From: VRUE01 sp040901495
GTDB lineage: Bacteria; Actinomycetota; Thermoleophilia; Solirubrobacterales; 70-9
Assembly (NCBI GenBank): GCA_040901495.1
Contig: JBBDYO010000013.1
Location: 1-48,800, forward strand
Length of the DNA stretch: 48,800 nt
Reading direction: 5' to 3'
The position numbers and the translations under genes were made by a program. A model generated the notes under the pieces. It was given only the letters and a program-made list of their open reading frames with translations, searched no databases and was not told the origin of the DNA. Of this stretch, positions 23,895 to 32,806 are shown piece by piece (the stretch's first letter is position 1; every line of letters begins with the position of its first letter).

Positions 23895-24752
23895 TCAGCC
23901 GTCGCTCCAGCTGGTCGAGTCGAGGGCCGTGCCGTCCCGGAACGGCTCCGGATGCGCGAGGACATGATCGGCGACCTCAGCGCAGCGCGCCACCCAGACC
24001 TCGTCTCGCCGCGATGCCCGTGCCACCAGGTCGAGGAGGGCTTCGAAGCGGTCCTCGCCGAGCCAGTCGAGCATGAAGGGGTGCAGGATGATTGCCATAT
24101 AGCCGCCGTCCCCGGCCAGGCTCTCGACCTCGCCTTCGAGGCTGGCGAGGAACGCGCCCGGGTCGAGCGGGTCGCTCGACCCCGACATCCGCTCGCGGAC
24201 CTGGCCGAGCGGGGGGAGCACGCAGGTCGCGTCGACATGGCGCCACTGGAACGGCAGCAGCGCGATCCCGTCGACCGCACCGGCGCCCTCGCCGGCCGGG
24301 GAGCAGTAGCGCAGGCCGGCCTCGCGCAGGACATCGAGCCCGCCGGCGCCAAGGCCTCCACCGGGCGGCCGCAGGCCGGCCATCTCCAGCCCCAACTCGC
24401 CGAAGCCCTCCAAGCCCCGCGTCAGGTTCGCCGCCTGCTCGCCGGCGGAGAGCTCGCCCCACTGCTCGTGGCGCCAGGCGTGGTAGGCAAGCTCGTGGCC
24501 ACCGGCATCGATCGACTTCAACGCTTCGGGGTAGATCTCGGCGTTGAGCCCCTCGACGAAGAACGTCCCCTCCAGTCCCCGGCTCTCAAGCGCTTGAAGG
24601 ATGGTGGGGAGGACGCGGGTCGCGGTGAAATGCTCGCCGAGCTCCGCATCCAACCCGATCGCCCCCAGCTCGATTTCGGCCGCCTCGCCGAGGTTGTCGA
24701 AGCTGAGGTTGAGCGCGCCGCGGGCACCGCCCGGCCAGAGGGCGTCGCTCAC
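23895..24752 (-). CDS. Polysaccharide deacetylase-like (NodB-fold) protein
   Basis: A 285-residue protein with a NodB homology fold of the carbohydrate-esterase-4 type. LNLSFDN (15-20) matches the TFDD motif, with the catalytic-base aspartate (Asp19) kept but the usual metal-binding second aspartate replaced by asparagine. HELAYHAWRH provides the H-x3-H metal pair (His91, His95). AGLRPPGG matches the arginine-proline motif 3, and ILHPFMLDWLG contains the C-terminal histidine. It lacks a signal peptide, so a cytoplasmic amidohydrolase of the allantoinase/PuuE-like branch is an alternative to a cell-wall deacetylase. The GTG start overlaps the stop of the upstream membrane gene (GTGA), and the longer open frame upstream is not conserved in character. 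Confidence 0.78.
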   Translation of the reverse strand: MSDALWPGGARGALNLSFDNLGEAAEIELGAIGLDAELGEHFTATRVLPTILQALESRGLEGTFFVEGLNAEIYPEALKSIDAGGHELAYHAWRHEQWGELSAGEQAANLTRGLEGFGELGLEMAGLRPPGGGLGAGGLDVLREAGLRYCSPAGEGAGAVDGIALLPFQWRHVDATCVLPPLGQVRERMSGSSDPLDPGAFLASLEGEVESLAGDGGYMAIILHPFMLDWLGEDRFEALLDLVARASRRDEVWVARCAEVADHVLAHPEPFRDGTALDSTSWSDG

Positions 24753-25279
24753 GGCTCGCGCAGGGCCGGGCTCCAGCGCTCGGGCTCGAGGCGCGCCTGC
24801 TCCCGCGCCCAGCTGAAGTGGTGTCGAGCCGAGATCAGCAGGGCGGGGAAGTTGAGCACGGCGGCGACGAGGCCCAGCCGTCGCGACTTGGGGCTCGTCT
24901 CCGTCGCCAGGCTGAGCACGCTGCAGATCGCCCAGAACCAGAGAACGGAGTTGTAGGCGGGGAGCTGCTCCTCGGTGAGGCCCTCCGCTTCGTCGAGCAT
25001 CGGCACGCCCTTGTGCAGCGACCAGGGCCAGGCCGCGAAGTGGACGGCGACTCCGGCGGCGCCGATCCCGGCGTTGATCGCGGAGAGCCTCTCGTGCATT
25101 CGCCCGCCCCGCGCGGCGCTCAGCAGCATCAGCGGGAAGAGGGTGGCCCAGAGGGCGTAGGCGCCGCGGCGGCCGAGCTGCGGCTCGAACACCAGTCCCA
25201 CGCCGGCTCTTGTCTCGAAGCCATGGTGGGCGAGCGCGCCGAGCGCGGCGCCGGCGGCAAATGGACGTCGCAGTCGCAT
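24749..25279 (-). CDS. Predicted membrane protein, unknown function
   Basis: A 176-residue protein with about four hydrophobic segments (for example AYALWATLFPLMLLSAA and AGVAVHFAAWPWSL). Charged loops and the motif HKGVPMLDEAEGL lie between the second and third. The C-terminus SARHHFSWAREQARLEP is polar. I do not recognise a named family. It is the first gene of a two-gene unit, and its stop overlaps the start of the deacetylase-like gene by 4 bp, suggesting a linked envelope function. A TACGCT hexamer on the minus strand lies 8 nt before the ATG with no Shine-Dalgarno. It is divergent from mfd. Confidence 0.7.
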   Translation of the reverse strand: MRLRRPFAAGAALGALAHHGFETRAGVGLVFEPQLGRRGAYALWATLFPLMLLSAARGGRMHERLSAINAGIGAAGVAVHFAAWPWSLHKGVPMLDEAEGLTEEQLPAYNSVLWFWAICSVLSLATETSPKSRRLGLVAAVLNFPALLISARHHFSWAREQARLEPERWSPALREP

Positions 25280-25287
25280 CTCGGGGC

Positions 25288-25293
25288 AGCGTA
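25288..25293 (-). promoter_or_regulatory. Candidate -10 (TACGCT) of the membrane protein/deacetylase unit
   Basis: Minus-strand TACGCT ends 8 nt before the ATG at 25279, another leaderless-type spacing. Confidence 0.4.
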
Positions 25294-25331
25294 GCCCCTG
25301 GATCCAGTGCCGTGTCAGAATCGGTCGCTGC

Positions 25332-25353
25332 GCCCGGATCGGCCGATCCGGGC
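25332..25353. promoter_or_regulatory. Perfect 22-bp palindrome upstream of mfd
   Basis: GCCCGGATCGG is followed directly by its reverse complement, CCGATCCGGGC, then TCTTTCC. It ends 12 bp before the mfd ATG. It could be an operator dyad. As RNA it would make a 9-bp hairpin with a GGCC loop and a pyrimidine tail, resembling a short attenuator. Confidence 0.5.
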
Positions 25354-25365
25354 TCTTTCCATGCC

Positions 25366-28300
25366 ATGAGCCTTCGCCCCTTACTGGAGATAGCCGCCGA
25401 GAACGAGCGCGTCCACGCGCTCGTCGGCGATGTGCACGCGGCGGCGGAGGGCGGCGAGGCGGTGGCCGTTCGGGCTTCGACGACGCTGCGTCCGCTGCTG
25501 CTGGCGGCTCTGCTGGAGGACGACCGGGGGCTCGCCGACCGCCCCGCCCTCCTGGTCAGCGCCGACGACCGGTCCGCCCGCGACCTCGCCGCCGACTTGC
25601 GCGCCTACCTCGCGCCGCGAGCGGTCCGCTTCTATCCCTCGCGCGGCACCGGCTACGCGTCCCATGTGACGCCGCCGCCCCACCTGGTCGGGCTGCGGAT
25701 CGACGCGCTGGACGCCCTCCGGGACGGTGGGGACGCGGTCGTCGTCGCAAGCGCAACCGCGCTGGCCGAGGCCGTCCCCGATTCCTCGCTGCGCCCGGCT
25801 GGGTTCTCGGTGAAGCAGGGGGAGGAGATTGACCTCGATCGGGTGTCACGCGATCTGGTCGGCGCGGGCTATGAGCGGGTCGAGCAGGTGGAGGAGCGGG
25901 GTCAGTTCGCGGTTCGCGGCGGAATCCTCGACGTCTTTCCCGCCACCGAGGAGCGTGCCGTGAGGGTTGAGCTCTTCGGCGACGAGGTCGAGTCGATGCG
26001 CTGGTTCTCGACCTTCACCCAGCGCTCGCTCGGCGACGCGGAGCGGGTCGAGTTGGCGCCGGCCGCCGAGCTCGACTCCGAGCACCGCGAACTGGCGGAG
26101 CTCGCCGCGATGGAGGCCGCCGAAGAGGGATCGGAGCCGCCAAGCCTCGCCGAGGTCCTGCCGCTGGAGCGGTTCGGCGCTCCCCTCGACCTGATCCCCG
26201 AGGAGACCGCGGTGATCCTCGCCGCTGCCGAGGAGATCGAGCCCGCCCTGCGCGACCACTGGGAGGACGCGACCACCGCGATGCACGCCGAGGACGCCCA
26301 GCGCCTCTACGTAGACGTCGCGGAGCCGCTGAACGAGCGCGCCGTCCTCTCGATGAGCGGCGGGGGCGATGGGGACGCCGAGGCCTTCCGCGCGTCGCGG
26401 GCCGAGTCTCCGGCGCGGAGCGTCAAAGAGGCTGAGGGCGAGCTGGACAAGCTGCTGCGCTCCGGATACCGGACGGTGGTCGCCTTCGACAGCCGTGGCG
26501 AGGCCGAGCGCGCTCGCTATGGCCTCGATCGGCTCGACGCCGCTCTGCTCGACGGGGGGCGGGTTTCGCCCGAGCCGGGGCTCACCTTCGCCGAGGCCCG
26601 GCTCCGCGAGGGGTTCGTCAGCCCGGAGCTGAAGCTCGCCGTCTACCCCTTCCGGCGTCTCGTCCACCGGCGTAGCCGCGCCGCCGAGCGCGTCCCCGGC
26701 GCCGGCCGCGGCCGCCTTGCCTTCAGCGACCTGCGGGTCGGGGACCACGTCGTCCACGAGGACCACGGCGTCGCCCGCTTTGCCGGCTTCGAGACGCGCG
26801 AGGTCGGTGGGGTCACCCGCGACTACCTCTACCTCGAATACAAGGGCGAGGACCGCGTCTACGTCCCCACCGATCAGCTCGCCAAGCTGAGCCGCTACGT
26901 CGGCGCCGGCGGCGAAGCGGCCCTCTCCGCGCTCGGCGGAAAACGCTGGCAGAACATGAAGGCCCGCGCCCGCCGTGCGGCCGGCGCCCTGGCGGGGGAG
27001 CTGCTCAACCTCTACGCCGAGCGGCGGACCCGGAAGGGCCACCCCTTCGCGCCCGACGGCGAGTGGCAGATCGCGATGGAGTCGGCATTCCCCTACCGCG
27101 AGACGGCCGACCAGATCGAAGCGATCGAGGCGGTGAAGGGGGACATGGAATCCGAGCAGCCGATGGACCGGCTCATCTGCGGCGACGTCGGCTTCGGCAA
27201 GACAGAGGTCGCGCTGCGGGCGGCGGTGAAGGCCGCCGGAGATGGCAAGCAGGTGATGATCCTGGCGCCGACCACGATTCTCGCCCAGCAGCACTTCGGC
27301 ACCTTCCGCGAGCGCCTCGCCGACCTCCCCTTCACGCTCGACTGGGTTTCGCGCCTGCGCAAGCCGGCCGAGGTGAAGGCGACGCTCGCCGACTTCGAGG
27401 CGGGCAAGGTCGACATCCTGATCGGCACCCACCGGCTGCTCTCTCGCGATGTGCGGGCCAAGGACATCGGCCTGCTGATCGTGGATGAGGAGCAGCGCTT
27501 CGGCGTCAAGCAAAAGGAACTGCTGCGCCAGCTGAAGCTGAAAGTCGACGTGCTCGCGCTCTCGGCGACCCCGATCCCGCGCACCCTGCAGATGAGCCTG
27601 GCCGGCCTGCGCGACATCTCCGTTATCGAGACCCCGCCGGAGGGACGGCGGCCGGTTCGCACCTACGTTGGCCCCTATGACGAGGACCTGGTGCGCAAGG
27701 CGATCGAGCGCGAGCTGGAGCGCGACGGCCAGGCCTTCTTCCTCCACAACCGGATCGACAGCCTGCCCGAGGTCGCCGAGCAGCTGCGCGGGCTCGTCCC
27801 CAAAGCGCGCATCGTCGAAGCCCATGGCCAGATGGACGAGGCCGAGCTCGAGCAGGCGATGCTCGGCTTCGTGCGCGGCGACGCCGACTGCCTGGTGACG
27901 ACGACGATCATCGAGTCGGGCCTCGACATCCCGACCGCCAACACGCTGATCGTGGAGCGCGCTGACCGGCTGGGCCTCGCTCAGGCCTACCAAATCCGCG
28001 GCCGGGTGGGACGCTCTCGGGAGCGCGCCTTTGCCTACCTGCTCTACCCCTCGGCCGAGGCCCTGACCGAGGAGGCCGCCGCTCGCCTCTCGACCCTCGC
28101 CGACCACACCGAGCTCGGCTCTGGGTTCAAGATCGCGATGCGGGACCTCGACATCCGCGGCGCCGGCGACCTGCTCGGCGAGGAGCAGTCAGGCCACGTC
28201 GCCGCGGTCGGCTTCGAGCTCTACTGCCAGATGATCGACGAGGCGGTGGCCGAGGCCAGCGCCGCCGAGGACTCGGGCGAGGCGGCCCCCGAGCCGCTGC

Positions 28301-28776
28301 GGTTCGATGTTCCCGTCGACGCCTACCTGCCGGCGTCGTTCATCCCCTTCGAGGCGGCGAAGATCGACGTCCACCGCCGCATCGCGGCCTCCCGCGAGCC
28401 GGGGGAGCTGCGGGCGATTCGCGACGAGCTCGACGATCGATTCGGATCGCTGCCGCCCGAGGCCGAGAACCTGCTGGCGCTTCAGCGGGCGAGGATCGAG
28501 CTGCGCCTGGCCGGGGCGAGCCAGGTCGAGCTGCGCGGCGGCAAGCTCAGCATCATCGGCGTCGAGCTGGACTCCGAGCAGGCGACCGAGTTCCGCGAGG
28601 CGGTCGAGGGGGGCATGTACGAGTGGCGGGAGAAAGTCGCCTCCCTCCGCGTGCCCGACGATCCCGAGGCGCGCCTGGCGGCGGTGCTGGCGTTGGCGGA
28701 CGCCTTAAGGGGAGCTAAAAGCTCCGTCATTGACAGTGAGGATGGGGATCGAGAGGGTAAGCTGCCCACGCTTTGA
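25366..28776 (+). CDS. mfd: Transcription-repair coupling factor
   Basis: Mfd displaces RNA polymerase stalled at lesions and recruits UvrA. The 1136-residue protein has the UvrB-like N-terminal region (RFYPSRGTGYASH, GGILDVFPAT). The RNA-polymerase-interacting CarD-like domain begins near residue 455 (LRVGDHVVHEDHGVARFAGF). The RecG-like translocase has Walker A GDVGFGKT (about 606-613), Walker B VDEEQRFGVKQ (706-716), the SATPIPRTLQMSL motif and the TRG region. The C-terminal TRCF domain ends near residue 1110. I chose ATG 25366 (MSLRPLLE), where family similarity begins. The open frame extends 52 codons further upstream without support. No Shine-Dalgarno is clear. Its TGA lies 14 bp before the next gene. 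Confidence 0.97.
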   Translation: MSLRPLLEIAAENERVHALVGDVHAAAEGGEAVAVRASTTLRPLLLAALLEDDRGLADRPALLVSADDRSARDLAADLRAYLAPRAVRFYPSRGTGYASHVTPPPHLVGLRIDALDALRDGGDAVVVASATALAEAVPDSSLRPAGFSVKQGEEIDLDRVSRDLVGAGYERVEQVEERGQFAVRGGILDVFPATEERAVRVELFGDEVESMRWFSTFTQRSLGDAERVELAPAAELDSEHRELAELAAMEAAEEGSEPPSLAEVLPLERFGAPLDLIPEETAVILAAAEEIEPALRDHWEDATTAMHAEDAQRLYVDVAEPLNERAVLSMSGGGDGDAEAFRASRAESPARSVKEAEGELDKLLRSGYRTVVAFDSRGEAERARYGLDRLDAALLDGGRVSPEPGLTFAEARLREGFVSPELKLAVYPFRRLVHRRSRAAERVPGAGRGRLAFSDLRVGDHVVHEDHGVARFAGFETREVGGVTRDYLYLEYKGEDRVYVPTDQLAKLSRYVGAGGEAALSALGGKRWQNMKARARRAAGALAGELLNLYAERRTRKGHPFAPDGEWQIAMESAFPYRETADQIEAIEAVKGDMESEQPMDRLICGDVGFGKTEVALRAAVKAAGDGKQVMILAPTTILAQQHFGTFRERLADLPFTLDWVSRLRKPAEVKATLADFEAGKVDILIGTHRLLSRDVRAKDIGLLIVDEEQRFGVKQKELLRQLKLKVDVLALSATPIPRTLQMSLAGLRDISVIETPPEGRRPVRTYVGPYDEDLVRKAIERELERDGQAFFLHNRIDSLPEVAEQLRGLVPKARIVEAHGQMDEAELEQAMLGFVRGDADCLVTTTIIESGLDIPTANTLIVERADRLGLAQAYQIRGRVGRSRERAFAYLLYPSAEALTEEAAARLSTLADHTELGSGFKIAMRDLDIRGAGDLLGEEQSGHVAAVGFELYCQMIDEAVAEASAAEDSGEAAPEPLRFDVPVDAYLPASFIPFEAAKIDVHRRIAASREPGELRAIRDELDDRFGSLPPEAENLLALQRARIELRLAGASQVELRGGKLSIIGVELDSEQATEFREAVEGGMYEWREKVASLRVPDDPEARLAAVLALADALRGAKSSVIDSEDGDREGKLPTL

Positions 28777-28790
28777 CGGGGGACAAGCCA

Positions 28791-30071
28791 GTGTCAGGCA
28801 AGGCCGGGAACGGGAGCATCGGGGGCGGGCGCGCCGCCGCGCGCCGCCTCGGGCTTTTGGCCTTCGGTGCACTGTTCATCTTGCTTTTCGCGATCGTCGC
28901 GATAGCGGAGGGAGTCGGCGACCCCAGCATCCCAGCCGGCGACGCGGTGCTTGTCGAGGGAATCTCCAGCGAGATCGGCGAGATCTCCGAGGCCGAAGTC
29001 GAGCACTCGATCGAAGTCGCGGCCGTGCAGATGGGCGAAGAGAAGCCCCCCAGCCCCGGCGATCCCCAGTACCAGGAACGTCTGGAGACGGCGATGGCGG
29101 GCACCCTCGAAAGGGCTTGGATCCAAGGGCTCGCCGAGGAATGGGGCATCGAGGTAACCGAGGAGGAAGTCGCCAGGGAGCTGAAAAAAGCGAAGCAGCA
29201 GTTCAAATCGGAGAAGGAATTCCAGGACTACCTGGACGAAGCGCATTTCACCCCCGCCGATGTCGACACGCTGCTCGAGCTCGAACTGCTCAAGCCCAAA
29301 CTCCAGGAGCGGCTGGCCGAAGGGGTGCCGGAGCCCAGCCAGGAGGAAATCGAGGACTACTACGAAGCGGCCAAGTCAAGCCAGTACACGCGGGTGGCGA
29401 CCCGCGACACGCGGTCGATCGTTAACCAGGAACGCGAGAAGGCCGAAAAAGCGCTGACCCGCCTCGAAAAGGACAACAGCCCGAAGGCGTGGGACAGGGT
29501 CGCGAAGGAATTCTCCGAGGATGCCGCCACGATGCAAAAGGGCGGCCTGCAGACCGTCAACGAAGAATTTCTGGGGGAACCGCTCAAGGATGCGGTCTTC
29601 GGCGCTCCCGAGGGCCAGCTCGAAGGCCCGCTAAAAGCCCCGAACGGCTTCGTCGTCTTCGAAGTGGTGAGCTCCACGCCCGAGGGCTTCCGCGAGCTGG
29701 AGGAGGTCGAAGCGGGGATTGAGGGCACGCTTGCGCAGCGCCTCGAGGAGGAGTACTTCACCCAGTTCTCCGCGGCCTTCAACGCCGAATGGACCGTCCG
29801 CACGTTCTGCGCCGAGGGTTACGCGACCGAGCGCTGCGCCAACTTCAAGGGTGACGGGCGCCCTGAGACGGCTACGCCCGCCTGCTACGAAGCCGATCCG
29901 GAGGAGGGCCGGCCCGAGGCCTGTCCGGCCCCGGTCGCCCAGTCGGCTCCAGCTCTGCCTGGGTCGGTGACGCCGCTGGAACCGCAGGGCAAACCGCTGC
30001 CGCAACGCCCGCAGCCGGTGCCGACCGAGCAGTCAGAAGAAGCCAGCGCCGTTCCCCCGCCCATTGAATAG
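28791..30071 (+). CDS. SurA/PrsA-like membrane-anchored foldase, paralogue 1
   Basis: A protein of about 426 residues: a short basic N-terminus, one signal-anchor helix (LLAFGALFILLFAIVAIAEG), then an extracytoplasmic SurA-type helical chaperone domain. A parvulin-like PpiC domain follows (about VATRDTRSIVNQ to FVVFEVVSSTPEG, with KGGLQ). A closing helix leads into a cysteine-bearing motif FCAEGY...CAN and a Pro-rich tail ending near QPVPTEQS. It likely folds secreted or wall proteins. I chose GTG 28791 because GGGGG lies about 8 nt upstream. TTG 28773, overlapping the mfd stop, would add six residues. A second copy follows 47 bp downstream. In many actinobacteria mazG stands between mfd and eno, and here these two genes replace it. 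Lys and Glu codons AAA/GAA are commoner than in neighbours. Confidence 0.85.
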   Translation: MSGKAGNGSIGGGRAAARRLGLLAFGALFILLFAIVAIAEGVGDPSIPAGDAVLVEGISSEIGEISEAEVEHSIEVAAVQMGEEKPPSPGDPQYQERLETAMAGTLERAWIQGLAEEWGIEVTEEEVARELKKAKQQFKSEKEFQDYLDEAHFTPADVDTLLELELLKPKLQERLAEGVPEPSQEEIEDYYEAAKSSQYTRVATRDTRSIVNQEREKAEKALTRLEKDNSPKAWDRVAKEFSEDAATMQKGGLQTVNEEFLGEPLKDAVFGAPEGQLEGPLKAPNGFVVFEVVSSTPEGFRELEEVEAGIEGTLAQRLEEEYFTQFSAAFNAEWTVRTFCAEGYATERCANFKGDGRPETATPACYEADPEEGRPEACPAPVAQSAPALPGSVTPLEPQGKPLPQRPQPVPTEQSEEASAVPPPIE

Positions 30072-30118
30072 CCCCGCGCAGGAGCGCTTGGCCCGCCAGT
30101 AGATATGCTCCCGAACTC

Positions 30119-31468
30119 GTGAGTCCGAGTAACCGCAAGAGGCCCGCGTCGGGTAAAGGTGGAGGCAAGGGGCCCGCTGGGAAGCAGCCCCCCGACCGCG
30201 AGGCGGTACGGCGGTTTGGCCTGCTTGTCTTCGGGGTCGGCTTGGTCCTCCTCTTTGCGATCGTCGCGATCTCCGAGGGGATCGGGCATCCAAGCGTTCC
30301 GGACGGGGACCTCGCGCTGGTCGAGGACGTGCCGGACGGCGCCGGCGCGATCACGCAGGAGGACTTCCGCAGGCGCATGGAGCAGTCCGCGGCCAAAGGC
30401 GATTTGAAAGTTCCCAAACCCGGCGACCCCCAGTACAAAGAACTGAAGGAAGCGGCGGTGGGCGAACTGATCCAGGCGGCCTGGGTCAAGGGCCAGGCCG
30501 CCGAAATGGGCATCTCGGCCACGGACAAAGAAGTCGATAAAAAACTCGAGGAACTGAAGAGCCAGAGCTTCTCTTCCGAGGCGGAGTACAGGAAAACCAT
30601 CAAGGATCTGAAATTGACGGAGGCCGACGTCAGGGAATTGATGGAATTCGAACTGCTGGTCGAAAAGATCCAGACCGAGGTCCGCGAGAGCTCTCCGGAG
30701 CCGAGCGACTCGGAAGTCGAGGGGTACTACGAGGAAGTGAAGGGGGAACCCCCGTACACGACGCCGGCAAGCCGCGACGTCCGGCTCATCTTCAACGAGG
30801 ACGAGAAAAAAGCCGAAGAGGCAAAGGCGCTGCTGGAAAAAGACAGCTCGCCGGAGAGCTGGAACAAAGTCGCCAAAAAGTTTTCGACCGAATCCCCAGG
30901 CAAGGATGAAGGCGGCCTGCAACGGGGCCTCAAAGAAGGAAAACTTGAAGAGCCTCTCGATGCCAAGGTCTTCGAAACGCCGGAAGACGAACTCGAAGGG
31001 GTGATCAAAACCCCGAAAGGCTTCTATGTCTTCGAGGTCGAGAGCTCAACCCCGGAGAGCGTGCAGTCGCTCGATGACGCACGCGAGCAGATAGAGCCCC
31101 TAAAAAGCCAGAAACTGGAAGAAGCCTATTTCCAGCAGTTCGTCCTCGACTTCGAACAGACCTGGCGCTCGCGCACATTCTGCGCCGAGGGCTACACGAT
31201 CAAAATCTGCGCCAACTACGAGCAGAGCAGCGACCCGGTGCTCGCAACACCCGAACCCGAAACGGAAAACTGCCGCAAAGACGTGCCGGCGAAACAGTTT
31301 CCAGAAGCTTGTCCAGCTCCGGTCTTCCAGGCGATTCCGGCCCTGCCCGGGTCGGTGACGCCGGTGGAACCGCAGGGCAAACCGCTGCTGCAGATGCCAC
31401 AGCCACCCGGGCTGGAAGAAACCGAAGAAGAAGTCCCGAGCACGCCGCTACCGCCGATCACTCCGTAG
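30119..31468 (+). CDS. SurA/PrsA-like membrane-anchored foldase, paralogue 2
   Basis: A 449-residue tandem paralogue with the same layout. It has a basic N-terminus, a signal anchor around GLLVFGVGLVLLFAIVAISE, a helical SurA N-domain (GELIQAAWVKGQAAEMGI) and a PpiC-like domain (DVRLIFNEDE to GFYVFEVESSTPE, containing GGLQRG). It ends with FCAEGY...CAN and a tail with PALPGSVTPVEPQGKPL, almost identical to paralogue 1. The PpiC active-site residues are poorly conserved, so isomerase activity is uncertain. A -10-like TATGCT (30104-30109) lies 9 nt before the GTG. The SurA N-domain is about three-quarters identical by eye to the zinc-ribbon protein at 45473-46459, which lacks the PpiC domain. 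eno follows after 3 bp. Confidence 0.85.
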   Translation: MSPSNRKRPASGKGGGKGPAGKQPPDREAVRRFGLLVFGVGLVLLFAIVAISEGIGHPSVPDGDLALVEDVPDGAGAITQEDFRRRMEQSAAKGDLKVPKPGDPQYKELKEAAVGELIQAAWVKGQAAEMGISATDKEVDKKLEELKSQSFSSEAEYRKTIKDLKLTEADVRELMEFELLVEKIQTEVRESSPEPSDSEVEGYYEEVKGEPPYTTPASRDVRLIFNEDEKKAEEAKALLEKDSSPESWNKVAKKFSTESPGKDEGGLQRGLKEGKLEEPLDAKVFETPEDELEGVIKTPKGFYVFEVESSTPESVQSLDDAREQIEPLKSQKLEEAYFQQFVLDFEQTWRSRTFCAEGYTIKICANYEQSSDPVLATPEPETENCRKDVPAKQFPEACPAPVFQAIPALPGSVTPVEPQGKPLLQMPQPPGLEETEEEVPSTPLPPITP

Positions 31469-31471
31469 CGC

Positions 31472-32770
31472 GTGAGCGCCACGATCGCTTCCATCCGTGC
31501 CCGCCAGGTGCTCGACTCGCGGGGCAACCCGACCGTCGAGGTCGAAGTGACGCTCAGCTCTGGCGCGCGGGCCCTGGCTGCGGTGCCTTCCGGCGCTTCT
31601 ACCGGTGAGTTCGAGGCGGTTGAGCTGCGCGACGGCGGCGACGCCTGGGCGGGGAAGGGCGTCGCGCGGGCGGTTGCGAACGTCAATGGGGAGATCGCCG
31701 ACGCGCTGAACCGAGTTGCGGCGACGGATCAGCGGGCCATCGACGAGACGATGATCGAGCTGGACGGCACACCGAACAAGGCTCGGCTGGGGGCAAACGC
31801 GATCCTCGGTGCCTCTCTCGCGGTGGCGAAGGCCGCCGCGGTTGACTCCGGCCAGGAGCTCTACCGCTACTTGGCAACGCTCGCCGGTGGCGGCGAGCCG
31901 ACCGTCCTGCCGGTGCCGATGATGAACGTCCTCAACGGTGGCGCCCACGCCGACAACTCGGTTGACTTCCAGGAGTTCATGGTGGTCCCGGCGGGGGCCG
32001 CCAGCTTCTCGGAGTGCCTGCGGGTCGGGACCGAGGTCTTCCACGCGCTGAAGAAGAGCCTCGCCTCGAAGGGGCTCTCCACCGCGGTCGGCGACGAGGG
32101 CGGCTTCGCCCCGAACCTGGACTCCAACGAGGCGGCGCTGCAGGCGGTCCTGGCGGGCGTCGAAGCGGCCGGCTATGAGCCCGGCGCCGATGTCTTCATC
32201 GCCCTCGACCCGGCGACCAGCGAGGTCTACGAGGGCGGCGCCTACGTGCTCGAGCATGAGGGTCGTTCGCTGACCAGCGAGGAGATGGCCGCCTACTGGG
32301 AGGACGCCTGCTCGCGCTACCCGATCGTCTCGATCGAGGACGGCATGGACGAGGAGGACTGGGAGGGCTGGAAGCTGCTGACCGAACGGCTGGGCGAGCG
32401 CGTCCAACTGGTCGGCGACGACCTCTTCGTCACCAACCCGGAGCGGCTGCGCCGCGGGATCGAGCTCGGGGTCGGCAACTCGATCCTGGTCAAGGTCAAC
32501 CAGATCGGCACCCTGACCGAGACCCTGGAGGCGATTCGTGTCGCGCGGGAGGCCGGCTACACGGCTGTCATCTCGCATCGCTCGGGAGAGACAGAGGACA
32601 CGACGATCGCCGACCTGGCGGTTGCCACGGGCGCCGGCCAGATCAAGACGGGTGCGCCGTCGCGCTCGGATCGGGTCGCCAAGTACAACCGGCTGCTGCG
32701 GATCGAGGAGGACCTCGGAGCCGATGCGCGGTTCCCCGGTTTGCAGGCCTTCGTACAGCGGTCGACGTAG
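31472..32770 (+). CDS. eno: Enolase
   Basis: Converts 2-phosphoglycerate to phosphoenolpyruvate in glycolysis, a dimeric or octameric cytoplasmic Mg-enzyme. The 432-residue protein shows RQVLDSRGNPTVEVEV at the N-terminus, the mobile loop VPSGASTGEFEAVELRDGG, VGDEGGFAPNL with the catalytic glutamate, and SIEDGMDEEDWEGW with a metal ligand. The catalytic lysine is in LVKVNQIGTLTET and the C-terminal loop is ISHRSGETEDTTIADLAVA. The GTG start is 3 bp after the upstream foldase gene. Position before an FtsB-like gene is the standard actinobacterial arrangement. Confidence 0.98.
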   Translation: MSATIASIRARQVLDSRGNPTVEVEVTLSSGARALAAVPSGASTGEFEAVELRDGGDAWAGKGVARAVANVNGEIADALNRVAATDQRAIDETMIELDGTPNKARLGANAILGASLAVAKAAAVDSGQELYRYLATLAGGGEPTVLPVPMMNVLNGGAHADNSVDFQEFMVVPAGAASFSECLRVGTEVFHALKKSLASKGLSTAVGDEGGFAPNLDSNEAALQAVLAGVEAAGYEPGADVFIALDPATSEVYEGGAYVLEHEGRSLTSEEMAAYWEDACSRYPIVSIEDGMDEEDWEGWKLLTERLGERVQLVGDDLFVTNPERLRRGIELGVGNSILVKVNQIGTLTETLEAIRVAREAGYTAVISHRSGETEDTTIADLAVATGAGQIKTGAPSRSDRVAKYNRLLRIEEDLGADARFPGLQAFVQRST

Positions 32771-32806
32771 TGAAGGAATGCGGCCCCCGGCCGCAAAAGA
32801 CGGGGG

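Noticed and set aside
25210..25365. 52-codon N-terminal extension of mfd
   Set aside because: It overlaps the divergent gene's 5' end and its promoter, has no family similarity and contains the palindromic site. ATG 25366 fits the family start.
32771..32806. GC hairpin (GCGGCC-CCC-GGCCGC) after eno as an intrinsic terminator
   Set aside because: No T-tract follows on either strand and ftsB starts directly after it, so readthrough from eno is expected.
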